NCBI GenBank assembly: GCA_010093685.1
Contig: MU006239.1
Coordinates: 425,193 to 489,192, forward strand
Source: Ophiobolus disseminans
Lineage: Eukaryota; Ascomycota; Dothideomycetes; Pleosporales; Phaeosphaeriaceae
DNA: 64,000 nucleotides
Reading direction: 5' to 3'
Shown here: positions 35,457 to 48,000 of the stretch, piece after piece
Numbering within the stretch: the first letter of the stretch is position 1
Layout: every line of letters starts with the position of its first letter
Position numbers and translations under genes: made by a program
The notes under the pieces: generated by a model
Seen by the model: only the letters and a program-made list of their open reading frames with translations
Told to the model about the DNA's origin: nothing
The model's database searches: none

Positions 35457-36275
35457 CCACCAAGACCCCTCAGCGACGCTACTAATGAATTTTGCGAACA
35501 CAATCCTCCAACGACGTGACCATTCCACAAAGCCGTCCAACATCTCGCCGACGAACAAGGCCGTCATATTCTCATCCTAGTAGATCTAGAAGTGGCATCT
35601 ATCCACACCGGCATCATGGCACAGCTGCAGATTCGCGCGCCACTTCTTTTCCGTCTCGACGCCCCACCAAATCCCTGGCTGTCCACAAGCATTCGGCGCT
35701 TCAATCATTACGCGGTGGCCATCTATCCATCCCAGCGTCGTAGCCTACTCCCGAATTCGAGTTCCTGTCTGATCGGTCGAGTGTCTCAAGTGAGAACTTC
35801 TTGACGTTCGCGGTGAAGAGCAGCAGCAGAACAGCTAGCGCTGACAGCTCGAACCAGTAAGAACGGAGAGTGGAAGAGCAGCGTCAATTGCACCCAGACG
35901 ATTGGTTTCAGCAACACCCAACTCGGCAGAGACTTCGGCATGTACCTCCTGGGGCGTAGTATTCTAAGACGGGTGTATGCATAGCGTCGGGGAGGCCAGC
36001 GTCGGGAAATCTTCTCGTTGAAGACCCCCCTCATCGAGACAGAGCGCGCCACCAAGGTTGGAGCGGGTGCGGTCTCGGCATCGAGGAGATGGAAGGGCAG
36101 CTTGCGCTGGCCTTCTCCTCGGAGATCCTGGCATCGAATATCTTCTCGTCGAAGTTATCCTCATCGAAAACCTGTTCATCGATTGAGACTGGAGTTGCAT
36201 TGCTCTGGGTGTCGGGAAGTGCGCGTAGGAGTGCGCAACGCCAATGGCAGCTGAGGACTGCAGAGAGAGGGAGGT

Positions 36276-36418
36276 TTGTGGCCGTCGGCCTATATACGAA
36301 CTGGTAAGAAAATTTGTGGCCACTGGCCTATACAGAAACAGGTAAGGAAAAGATAACATGCAACCTTCTTCGGTTGCATATCGGGGTTTGTTGTGGCCGT
36401 CGGCCTATATACGAACTA
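36276..36418. repeat. Three spaced copies of a GTGGCCGTCGGCCTATATACGAAC motif
   Basis: Copies near 36276-36300, 36314-36340 (diverged) and 36391-36418. Each holds a small palindrome (GGCCGTCGGCC or GGCCACTGGCC) followed by TATATAC or TATACAG. Between copies 2 and 3 is a hairpin GCAACC-TTCTTC-GGTTGC (36360-36377). Meaning unknown. Confidence 0.6.
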
Positions 36419-37000
36419 ATGAGGACTCTGGAGAGCGATGGCCAGCATGCGCGTCTGATTCCGTGTTAGGGGCGGAGCGGCAATTGTAGAGACCTGTATT
36501 GTTGCTTACCTGGTTCTCAGAGGGCCCATCTTGCTGTTGCGACCGTGTGGATTACCGCGAGATGCACTAAACTGTCATCTCGATCAGCATTGTGACGGGA
36601 TTCTGACGGCGCATCATGCGTGGCTAGAGGACTTACCGAGAGACTCCATGAACCGCTTGAAGATGAGGTGAGCAAGTGGTTAATGAAAGACTCTATAAAT
36701 GACTCATCAACATCACCTGTTCCTCGCCGTTACATAGTATGGCCTTCCTGTGCTGAGGATTCCAGCGACATCTCAACCTGGACGGGGATACGCTCTTCAG
36801 GTGATTCGTAGATGGGAATGGCGACATCTGGGCAGCGGAGAAGGTCTTGCCGGAGGTTCTAGAATGCCCAGCGTTGTTGAGGTCACACTGGGTGCAAAAC
36901 GTAAGACGAACGAGCCAGCTTGCAAGCTTCAAGATCGTCTCCTTGGGTTGGGTAGCATGATGGGGCTGGCGGAAAGGGTGAGTGCGGTTACAACTTCCGC

Positions 37001-38940
37001 TATATATAGAGAGACATCATGGAACTTCCTTCCTGAGTTGCATGACGAGACAGGTTCAGGGGTAGCGAGTATATACGGGGTGGTTGAGCTTCCTTCGGGC
37101 GGACATCGTCGGTAGCTGAGGGACATGCCGAAATGATTTCCCAAGGCTCTCCGCGTTGCATGGCGATTGACAGATCCTGTGAACGGCTCCTCTGGACTCG
37201 TCGCGTCGCAGACCCAAGAGCACACTCAAAACCCAGAAGAAAGAATTTGACGATCCGAAGGTGACTACCGCGACTTCGAGAGTCCTTCATCGAACATGAC
37301 ATCCTCGAAGGGACTCATCGAGGGCCTCGGGTCGCATTGCGGGCACTGCAACACTTAGCTGCGATCTAGAAAGTAGAGGGTTCGCTTACCATCGTTCTCG
37401 AATCACGTCATATGATGTCTCCTCGACAGCAGAAGTTCCCGAGAAAAAGGTGGTCGCGGGGCCGTTCATCATCCTTGGTATATATAAAGGTGTCAAAGTC
37501 GTGTCGTATATAAGGGGTGTGAGGGGGGGATTTCCGAACGGCTCTAGGTTCTCGGCGTAGCAGCTCACTCAGCTGGAACGTCCGCTATCGCCGGGCATGG
37601 TCGTCGTCCTTGGCATACACGACGTGGTTGACCCCACTTCCAACCGTGTGTTGTGGCCTGTGGGGGGAAGTTGCCGAATAACTCCTCTCGGCTCTACGCA
37701 TTACAGAGCCACAGCTTGCGCCTTGAGCTGCATGTAAGCCCGGCTAGCGATCCAGCCAAACAGGGTGAACTGTATTCTAGGTGATGAATGTTAGCTGACG
37801 TGCATTGCAGCCACATCCAGGAGACATGGTCCCACACTTACCTGGCGCGATCCTTCCGATTCTCAAGACATGAGGCCGACCATCAATCGGTCGACAGTGT
37901 ATCCGTGGACGCAATAATCGAACATCTCATTGAGTTCGATGGCTAGGTCCGTACGGTAGGACCGTGTCTCCGCTGCTCCGGATGTTAACCTAGTCCTTGA
38001 AACTGGAAGCAATGTTGAACTTACCGGGTGAGAACGAAATGATGCTACTATGCGGGTGTGTCCAGGCTCGATCGTCAAGTGTATATATAGAGGCGTACAT
38101 AGAGAATAGAGGGGCGGGTACCGCTGACGCGGCTTGTATATACTGCAGGTATTGCTCTCGTATCGAGTGCGACGTCGAACCCGAATCATGTGCACAGACT
38201 ACACCACGAAACAATGGTGGGGAGATGGCCTGGGCCGCGGCAAGCCTCATTTAGATGCGCAGGCAAGCCATGCACGGGACTAATGCTGCTCGTGGCCAAG
38301 ACACACGACGGCTTGCTGGTAGCTGCTGTGCAAGGAAACGCCACATCGTGGAAACGGCTTCTATCCACAATGGGGTGTATGGCAGCTTCTTTGCACAAGG
38401 AGTATGCGCCTTCCCAATCGGTGCTTCAAAAGCGACGGAATTGGGTATGATGGCGCGGACTTGCTGTGGCCACATCGTGTACATGGCAGCCTGTTTGCAA
38501 GAGGAGCATGAGATTTTCCGATCAGTGCTTCGCCAACGATGGATTGTGGAGACACGAGGTGTACCTGCTGAACTGGCGCAGGTGACCGTAATGAAGCGCC
38601 ACACCGCACAGCAGCCATTGCGGCGTGCTCGACGAGGTAGGCAGCGGCCTTTTGGTAAGCTTGGTTTTGTCCTTGGGAAGACCAGGCTTCAACCTCGCGG
38701 GCATTCGTCCGTGAAACTCGCCACACAGCACTGCAAGTGCCACAATCTGTGGAGGAACACGACGGCGGTCGATTGGGGCAGTTGGGGGAGACTGAGCCAA
38801 TGGACGGAGTATATATAGGGGGGAAGACGGGAGAGGTGTGGGTTCGCTGCTCGATGCACCGGTGGTGGAGAGTGTATATACAAGGTACAAGGGTTGAGAA
38901 CGCATATAGAGGGCGGTGATGGTGGGACAGTATATATAGT
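37001..38940. repeat. Interspersed TATATA motifs with G/C-rich flanks
   Basis: At least nine similar sites (37001, 37069, 37478, 37506, 38081, 38136, 38809, 38873, 38931) of the form GTATATATAGG or GTATATACG, separated by G/C-rich spacers. Some spacings recur (about 65 and about 30 bp). They look like pieces of a diverged minisatellite rather than promoters, since no genes follow. Confidence 0.4.
38343..38560. repeat. Diverged tandem repeat, period about 104 bp
   Basis: CACATCGTG... then GGCAGCTTCTTTGCACAAGG at 38381 corresponds to GGCAGCCTGTTTGCAAGAGG at 38485, followed in both by GAG(T/C)ATG, CGATCAGTGCTTC-like and CGACGGAATT/CGATGGATT blocks. Clearly related but much diverged; a weaker third copy may precede at about 38319. 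Confidence 0.5.
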
Positions 38941-41900
38941 GATGAAGAAGAAGAGACCGTGAAGGAGAGAGAAGGAGAGGTAGATATAGCCACGTCCGTC
39001 GCCCGGATTACCATCTCAATCGTTAATCAGCATGCTTTGTCGTCACATTGAATGTGACGAGGTGCCGGTGAATCAGGGGCTCGGCATGCCGGTGGGCTGT
39101 GAAGGCGACGGGCCGAGACAGGATGTATCGAAAGCAGGTGCTGCACGGCGTTATATGAAAGGTGGACCTGGTCGAAAGCTGCGCGGGTCACAGTTTTGCG
39201 TATCTGTAGCTCGCCGTAGATTACGTTGACGTGTTGTTGAACTGGCATAGCTCGTGCGTGCTCCATCATACTTGGCGACAGGCTGTGATGTGGAGACTCC
39301 GCCGCTGTGCATCTTCACGTGAAAGGCACGGAATCAAATGCCGGACCAATCATTCCGGTAAGCGGAGAAAGCCATGGGCGGAGACAGCTTGCCCAGCATG
39401 CAGCGGAAACGGCAGCCTGGTCGTGGTTACACGGCGTCGGGTACGTGAAGGTTTGATACGAACTTGGCGCCACCGTGCAACGCGACAGACGTCAAACGGA
39501 AGATGGCTCGCGTTCCGCTTTTGGATGTATTGGTGGCCACTATCATGCATCACGGAAGTGTGCCATCCCGCAAACATTGATGGATGGGCGAGAGAAAGCA
39601 GCAGCCCGCAGCAGTCCAGCGAGACTCAGGGGAAGCAATCTTCCGCCTCGGGCAAATGGCAGGGCTCATGCGAAAGCGAAGACAGTCAACCAAAAAAAGA
39701 ATATGCGTCATGGGAAAGCAATCCGCCGCCCAGCAAGTAGCGCAGCGCATGCGAAATCGAAGCAACGAAGAAACATGCATACGCATGTGCCTCACCTCCC
39801 GGCCAGCATCAAACCACGGAAGTCCTCGCCGGAACCAACCAAAGCGTACATGAAAGCAAACGCGCCAGTATGAGAACATGCATCCGGACGTTGCTCTACC
39901 TTTCCGCGAGCATCAAACCACGCCACAAAGCCAAACTACCGTTCCGGAAGTCCTCTCCCGCGCCGCGACCAACCACATGCAACGCACCAGGATACGCGCA
40001 GGGCCTGAGTGGCCGATGCGGGCGGATTTTCTCGGTCGTTGAACGAGGTTGGGAGGGCACGATGTGTCCGCGTAGGGAAAAGAAACGCGATGCACATACC
40101 TCAATCACATGAGTCGTTCCCAGCAAGCGGTTGCTCAGCTTAGGGATTCAAACGAAACTTGCCTTCCCCCGTCCTACACGTATTCATAATGCAGCTCCAT
40201 CATCACGGGGATGTGTGGACTAGCTCGTAGAGTGTTTGTTCATTCCCAGTCGCCGGAGAAGTGCGACGTAGATCTCGGTTCTGGCATGTGAACACCCATG
40301 CCTATCTTCACAGCGGACTCCAGGCTCGAGTGGCGGTGAATGACGTAGTCCATCGCATGCTCAATCGCAGCCACCTGTTCTGCATACGGCAGTGCCACAA
40401 CGTCAACGTAGCCGCCCAAAACGTCGCGGATCACATCGCGCATCCGCCACCAAACACAAGACGGGCGAAATCGGGAGTCCAGGATGCAATGTGTGGGGCC
40501 GAAGTGACTTCTGCACATCTCTTGCGTAGCGGCGGTCGGGGCTGCAGCTCGCCAGGAAACAGGGTGAGCGACAATTCGCTTTGGCCAGGATATGAGATGA
40601 GGGACAGCTTGCTTTGGCTGGCGGAGCAAGCTCGTTCCGTCGGTCTTATGGGAGCGCCGAGCGAGCCTTGATGAAGGTGATGTGGCGTGAATGATACGCG
40701 AACTTTTCGCTGTACAATGCACGTGACTTCAAGGCTTGATGCTGGCAGCAAATCCAGAGCTTCAGCATCCAAGTGCATTCGAAGGGGAGAATATAGATCG
40801 AATACAATCGAGAGATGTGCGCCTTCCAAGTGATCGCGCTGAATGTTGATGATTACCACTTCGATGGTATTGGTGCGGGCTCAGGCGAGCAACAGCAGCG
40901 TTCGTCAATGCGATAATGGTAACAGCACTCACTCTGCTCTTGCCTCGATCGTGCTGAATCTTGCATCTTAGTTCCTTCTGGTGCAGTGGTGTGTGCAGCG
41001 CAACGGACGTACAAGGCGCCAACGCCTAATTCAGCGCTCTATGCGCCGATCATCCGCAGAGCCTCAAGCCGTTCCACATTGTACATGTGTTCGCCACGAG
41101 ATTCCACAATGCTACAATGCGCACACGACGTGCGATGCCTCCCGCGGCATCTTAGCGATGGGTCTTGTATTGCAGCCCCCTGGATTGGAACTTGGGATTG
41201 TGATAGTTAACAGCGCGGTCTTCGTACTCGATGAGGCGAGCCTGTGCGAGTGTTAGCACGCTGCCATCTATCTGCGTAGGGAGAGGGGAGTGGCTTTACT
41301 CTACCAGCAGCGCGAGAGTGAGTCAATCAGCGGCATAGACACTCTCCAGAGATGACATAGCTTTGACCAATCATGAGCGCGTCGCCACTCGTACTTCGAT
41401 GTGAGGCGCACTGCGCACTGCGCGCTGAGTAATAGAAGTGGTGGTCGTGGTTGACGCGTCAGACACGCGAGGCTAGGTATCCTTCCCTGGCCGCCCCGCC
41501 CCGCCCCGCCCGATCACGACTCCAGCATCGTCCACCTACCGTACACTCATCTGCAAGATACCCAAATGCGCAATGCCAGGCGCTGAGATGCAATGATTGG
41601 TCTGGCCGGATCGAAGCTGAATCCGTTTCGTTTTCGTGTGCGGGCTCTACAATTTTCAAAATCCAGCGCGGACTCCCGAACACGTACCCTGAATACCCAT
41701 CCCTACAACACGGCTGCACCTATGCCAATCGCTGCGCAGTACAAATTTTAATGCTCTGCAAATTCCAGTGGGTCTTTTCAAGCTTGTGAGAGTAGATGCA
41801 GCCCTCGAGAAAGGGATCGGGACGATGTTGACGATTGTGGCGTTCCGGCTCATACTCCCCGCTGGGCTCACAGAATGTGAAAAGAAGCGCTTGTTGAAAA

Positions 41901-42078
41901 CTTGTTGTTGAGATTTGTGAGGCTAGGATGTAAACATCCCCAACCTTTCTGCAGCACAATTTTCTCGTAAACACAATCTTAATCAAAAAAGTGTTCAATA
42001 TCTAAACTATATACTACGAATCCAGCCATTCAGCAAAACTCATGACTTCATAAATTTCTCCCATTTAATACACCCCAC

Positions 42079-45000
42079 CTACGCCTCCCCCATCATACTT
42101 TCAATCTTCCCCGCCATCCCCCCCAAACTACTCGCCTCAAACAAATCCACAATACCCAGCTTCACCCCAAACTCCCGCTCAACAGCCCGCTGCAAACTAA
42201 CAAGCAACAAGCTATTCCCCCCTAATTCGAAAAAGCTCGTTTGGCTGCTAGGTACCATGGAGCCCGCCATTTCCTTGGGTACAGACTCCATCCATATTTT
42301 GATGAGCTTGCGTTCTGTCTTGGTAAGATCTTCGTCGGAGCGCGTGGCGGTGTGGGAGTGCGCGGTTGGAAGAGGTAGGGACGACACTGCGCGGCGGTCC
42401 GTTTTCCCGTGGCTGGTGACGGGAAGCTGGTCGAGCGGCACGAACACGGCGGGGATCATGTACACCGGCAGCGGCAGCAAGAAGCGCATTTGTCGGAGGA
42501 AAGCTTGCTGCGACGCTTCGTCGTCATACTGGCCGTCTGCAAACTGCACGTGAGCGACTAGCACATCCCCGTCCCTGACGCTCACGATGACTTTGTGCAG
42601 CGCCGCGTCGGAAGCTTCGAGGATGCAGGACTCGATGTCTTGCAGGTCGATGCGGATGCCTCGGATCTTGATTTGTGTGTCGCCAGCGATGCGGCCCTTG
42701 AACATGAGCGCGCCGTCGGGGCGGAGGTATCCAGTGTCGCCGGTGCGGTATACGATGCCCGTGTCCCAAGGATTACTGATGAACTTAGATGCGGAGAGTT
42801 TCTCTTGGTTCAGGTAGCCTGCGGAAACACTGGGACCTCCGATCAAGATCTCGCCTGTTGATCCTTGTGGAACAAGGTCGAGATTGCGGTCGACAATGTA
42901 CACGGAGTAGTTGGGAAGAGGGTAACCAGCAGGAATGTCGGTGTCGTTCAAGCCATTCGCATCCGCATCGAAGTCGAGTGACACTTCGGTCTTAGTGCAA
43001 GTGATGCTTTCCGCTGGGCCGTAGGAGTTGAAGAGCCGAAGACCCTGAAGTCCGAGTCCCGCAATACTTTCCGGCAGGGACTGCGGCATGGTCTCACCGC
43101 CACCCCATGCGAACTTCCAGCTAGTGGCGCTGGTCAGATGTTCAGCTCCATATTTGATCCAGCTGGCATATTCCGAAGGCGTGGCTCGTGTGTAACTGAT
43201 GTTCTCGCTTGCGATGATCTTTGCTATCGCCACTGGATCCGCGCGATCCTGCTTGGTTGCCACATATACTGTTCCACCATTCACCAGACCGCACATGATC
43301 TGGTCAAGCGAGAAGTCAAATGTAAAGGCGCTCTGCTGGAGAACCTTCTCCGCGCCGATGGCATACTGTTGGGTCAAGCCTTCGATGGTGTTTCGGAAAG
43401 CTGAATGGCGAAGAATGACACCCTTCGGAGTACCAGTCGAGCCGGACGTGAACAAGATTGCGGCAGTACCATTTGCTCTGGCCTGCACCTTTGTGATTGG
43501 CTGTGCGTGTTGCAGGCTCGAGACATTCACAAGGTGTGATGCGGAAGACTTGAGTTCTGGAACCAGGCTTTCCGTCTCATCGTGGCAGAGAATCACTGCG
43601 GGTTTGGCGGCTGCGGCGATTGCAGCCAAGCGAGGAAGCGAGTTCTTGAGGTCCATCGGGATGTAGGTACCACCGGCATGCCAGATACCAAGCAGCGAGC
43701 ACACCCATTCGACGCTAGGGTGCTGGAAGACAGCTACTCGGGATCCTTGCGTTACTCCGGCTTGAGTCAATGTGTCGCTGATAGCTTGCACGCGGTGTTG
43801 CAGCTGGGTGTAGCTGCACAACTTACCGTTGCCATCTTTGACGGCTTCCTTGTCTGGCCACTGCGAAGCGATGTTGGCAATGCGATGAGAGAGGGTTTCC
43901 GGCCATTGGCGCTCAATTTCGGATCCTAGTAGGGTGAGCATGTTGTGCGACTTCGATGACAAACACTTACCCTTTCCAAGCGTCCTTGCCGACTCCAATT
44001 CCTTCTCCTCCCACAGCGAGACAGAACCAACTGGCACCTCAAAGTCATCGGCGAAACTTCTCACCAGCCTCATATAGCTATCGAACAATGCTTGTGTAGC
44101 ATCTGCTGAATAGAGATACTTTTGAGTGCGGAATGATACTCGTGTCTCGGAACCATCGATTTCATTCACGTCGAGGGTGAGATCGTAGCCGTTGCGCCCG
44201 ACAGTCTGATCGCCACTGGCCTCACCACCAAACATGGTGGGCATGTGTTCAGGTCGGAAAGGTCGGAAGTCTAGAAAGACTTGATACAGCGGGCTATGTG
44301 TGGCTGAGCGAGGGATATTAAGCTTCTCCAACAGGGCATCGAAGGGGAGCTTGGAATGAGCGAGTCCATCGTACGCTGTCTTACGAGCTTCGGCTGCCAC
44401 ATCCTTGAAGGAGATGTTTTGATCCGCAACATCGTTCTTGAAACGGAGAGGGAGCAAGTTCAGCATGAAGCCAATAGTGCTTGCGACGGAATCATCCGTG
44501 CGGTTGGCATCGGCAATTCCAATAACAAGATCGTCAACATCGAGTTGTCGGAAAAGGAAGGTACGCAAGACGCCCAGGAAGAAGTGGAAAGGAGTGATCT
44601 TATGCTTCTTACACTGCGTCTTGATCTGGCGAAGTATCCTAGAATCAAGGACGACCGAGGCCTCTTCGAATTCGTAGTTGTCCAGACTCTGGCGGGTGCT
44701 CTGGGCAAGGTTGAATAGAGGAAGCGGTTCTGGGAAGTCTGGCTTGATCTCTCCTGATGGCAACTTCTGGCTGTACATGTCTTTCCAGAATTGAAACTCT
44801 CCGTCCAAGCTGCCATCCGCAATCTGCTTGCGTTGGCGATCGGCAAAGTCTGTGAATTGCATGCTCACGGGAGCAAGTTTCTGGCCGTCGTAAAGCTGGT
44901 TGACCTCTGCGAGCAGAATGTTGAAACTGAAGCCATCCATCGCAATGTGATGGAAGGCGAACAGAACGTGATGCGTGTTCTCGTCGAGAGACAGGATCTT

Positions 45001-48000
45001 TGCGCGAATAGTCTCGCCTTGCTCGAGCTTGAACTCGTAGTTCAGTAGCTCATCTACCTCGGCGTCGATGTCACCTTCGGTCACCGGACTTCGGCATTCC
45101 AGTTGGAGAGGCGACTCTTTCATGACGCCCATTGTTGGTTCGTTGCCACGCGTCTCATCGGCGAAGAAGGCTGTGCGGAAGATCTCATGGCGGTTGCCAA
45201 GTTCGCGAACGGCCTTTTCGGCGGTGTTGAAATCGACGTGTCCCGTACACTTGAGATGAGCCAGGAGATTGAAGGATGTCGGGTCTTGAATGTATTGCAT
45301 CAAGAACCAAAAGCGGGATGTGCCGTGGGACATTTGCGCCTTCTTGACGAACTCCAGCTCTCCTGCGGGGCGAATTGGCAAATTGGAGAAGAGCTTAGCG
45401 ATTGGCTTTGTGCGTTCTTCTGACGTAATGACTTCTTCGGCAACTTCTTGCTGAGCCGCATTCTCTTCTTTCTGCTTCGGCTCCTCCGGCTCTGAGTCTG
45501 TGTCCTCGGTGATCGGAGTCTGCGTTCCCGAGCTTGATTCTGCAGCATCAGATGAGTCATCTCCGCGCGATGAGGGCGAATCGCTTGCGGTGCTCCAGTC
45601 TTGTTCAGCAACGTCACTGTGAAGATCATCGGCTTCTTCAATGACTGGAAGATCGAGAGGGGCGACAGTGAGCACTTCTTCGGCCAGTTCTTCTGCTGAA
45701 GAGCTTTCTTCAATCGAAGTACTCTCCGCCAGTGCAGCATCGGCTGCTGGGTCGTTGGTCGGCGCCGCCGGCTCATCTCCCGATGTAGTCTGCTTTTCGC
45801 CATCGCGGGCCAGCTTTGGCACTAACTGAGAATCCAGTCGGCCGACAGCATCATCGACCAGCTCTTGAACGGTGGCACCTCCGAGAATCTTGAGCACAGG
45901 CATATCGAGATCCAGTTCCTTGGTGAACCACGCGCGAATGTCTACTGCAAGCAGCGAATCAACGCCCAATTCGACGATGGCAGTATCAGAAGTAACTGCG
46001 TTCGCCGATGGGTCCATGTTCAGTCGGGTATAGAGAACGTTGATGAGATCCTCCAAGATGGTGCTGTTTACGTCTTTTTCGTTGGTCAGCTCGGCGAGCT
46101 TATTTCGAGTAGTAGCACCATCTTTGTCACCGTCAGTGGCATCTCCGCCTGATGCGGGGACTTTGTGCAAAGTCGAGAAGCGATGGGTCAAGAACCAATG
46201 TGGAGGGTCCTCAACCGTCGAAACATCGCTGCGCTGTAGTCCTGCTGTGATTTCTGGGTTCAAGCCAGAGTCTGGACGACCGGCCACGATGGCTTCGGAG
46301 AAGAACTGGAAGAACTCCCACTCGCTGATGTTGACGTAGCCAATCTTTTTGAGACGCCAAAGTTTGCGAGGGTCTCGGTTCAAGTAGCCGAGACCGACGA
46401 TACCTGGATGCTGCGTTAGTACGGACCAGAGTAGAAGGGGCGCTACTTACCAGGCATATTCAAAGCGCTACCAGCAAGTCCACGCATGCGTCGACCAGCA
46501 ATGAGACTACACATGAAAGCATTTGCCGCAGCATATGCGGTTTGTCCGATGTTGCCAGACACTGAAGCGAGAGACGACGTGACAATGAAGAAGTCAAGGT
46601 CGTTGTTGTTGAAGACTTCATCCAAGTAAACAGTCCCATCAACCTTTGGTCGAAGGACTTTGTCGAATGTGGCGAAGTCGTTGTTGGAAAACAGAGCATC
46701 AATGAGAATCATGGCACCGTTCATAACGCCAGCAATAGGCGGCATCTCTGCACAGATCTGCTTATGAACAGCTCGGACAGAATCGCGACTTGTCACGTCC
46801 ATGGCGTATAGCTTCACCGTGGCGCCTTGAGAAGCAACGTACTCGAGCCATCCTGCGTCAACTTTCGGGTTCCTTGATGAAAGCGCAATGTATTTCGCAC
46901 CACGGGACACCATCCACTTGATGGTTTGGAGACCAAGTTCGCCAGCCAGACCAACCATGAAATAGGTACGATTGGAACGGAAGTGGGTGGATACATCAGC
47001 TGGTTCGACTGCGACCGGCAGTGTTTTGTCGGCGGTCCAGTCCACTATCTGGGCGTCAAGAGCACCGATCGGCTTCTCATGTAATTCTGAGGCAGGAGTG
47101 ACATCCGGCTCTTCGGTCCAGCGCCTGTAAGAGAGAAACGCGCGTCGCACAGCGCCTGGGAGAACATCAGCGTCGATGGTGCCAACAACATAAGCGCTAG
47201 GCCTGATGTAGTCCGTCGTGGTCTTTGGTGTGCAGCCGATCGGAAGGAAGCTGTCAAGTCGAGATCCATTCTGCGAGAAGTCTGCGAAGAGCGTTGTGTC
47301 TTGAGGAACCGCTCGAGCTAGTGCACGGTCTGGGGAAGATGGGTGGATGACCGTTGCGCCACGCACAGTGGGCGATGTTGATGTTATTGTGACGGATTTA
47401 CCAGTATGCCAAAGACCACTGAGACTGTTTGCGAGTGCCTGCGAGGGCTCGTGGACGAGTACAGAGCCAGTAGCATCCGACAAAATGCTTCCAGCCAGCA
47501 GCTCGGCAGCAACCTGCAGCAGCAGATTCTGCTCATCGCCATCATCAACATCTACTTCTATAACCTGCGAGTCGGGAACCGAGATGAGGGATTGGTTGTG
47601 CTCAGACAACGCAATGACCTTACTATCCTCTGAAGTTCGACCGATAACGACATGGAAGCAGCCCGCAGCGTTGATCTTGATGGCGTTGAGTAAACCTTTG
47701 GTGACGGTGACTCTGATTGAACGGATATCCGCTGGATGATTCTTGAACAACTCGTGGTCTCCGATTAGCTCACGTTCGAGCAGCTTATAAGCCGTATTTG
47801 AGGTATCCAGTTCCACAGCCGTGTGATCTTGTTCGACATTGTGGGTGATAAGCCTCCTGTCAGAGTTGAGACGGGTGTTGATCGTGTCGGAGAAAATGTA
47901 GCGAGGAATGAGTAAAGTGCCGTTTTGAATGGTCAGCTCGCGCTCGATGGTGTAGAGGGGTTCTCCAGCCTTCTTCGTGCCTGGCCGAGCGTTGATGCCG

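Larger units (their letters stand above)
32893..42078. other. 9-kb gene-poor region with scattered low-copy repeats
   Basis: Only short, overlapping frames occur on both strands, none with a family signature. Contents that can be described: a palindrome ATCATAAT/ATTATGAT at 33131-33150; a 22-25-bp tandem array at 35297-35456; three copies of a GGCCGTCGGCCTATATACGAAC motif at 36276-36418; about ten TATATA-type motifs at 37001-38940; diverged 104-bp repeats at about 38343-38560; diverged repeats around CATCAAACCACG at 39806 and 39911; and a C-run at 41492-41512. The frame 40240-40722 (minus) ends in a somewhat protein-like stretch (RDVLGGYVDVVALPYAEQV), but I cannot support it as a gene. Confidence 0.5.

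Noticed and set aside
38361..39014. 217-codon minus-strand frame as a gene
   Set aside because: It runs through diverged repeats and TATATA motifs and has a Ser/His/Pro-biased, low-complexity composition. An open plus-strand frame of similar length overlaps it.
40240..40722. 160-codon minus-strand frame
   Set aside because: Part of it looks protein-like, but a plus-strand frame overlaps it, no family is recognised, and no splice or start context supports it. Left unannotated as a gene.
43926..43970. Reading straight through 43926-43970 as coding in the PKS-NRPS
   Set aside because: The frame stays open because the stretch is 45 bp, but it has GTAAGT and CTACTAG borders and inserts 15 residues between the C and A domains that do not fit. 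Treated as an intron.
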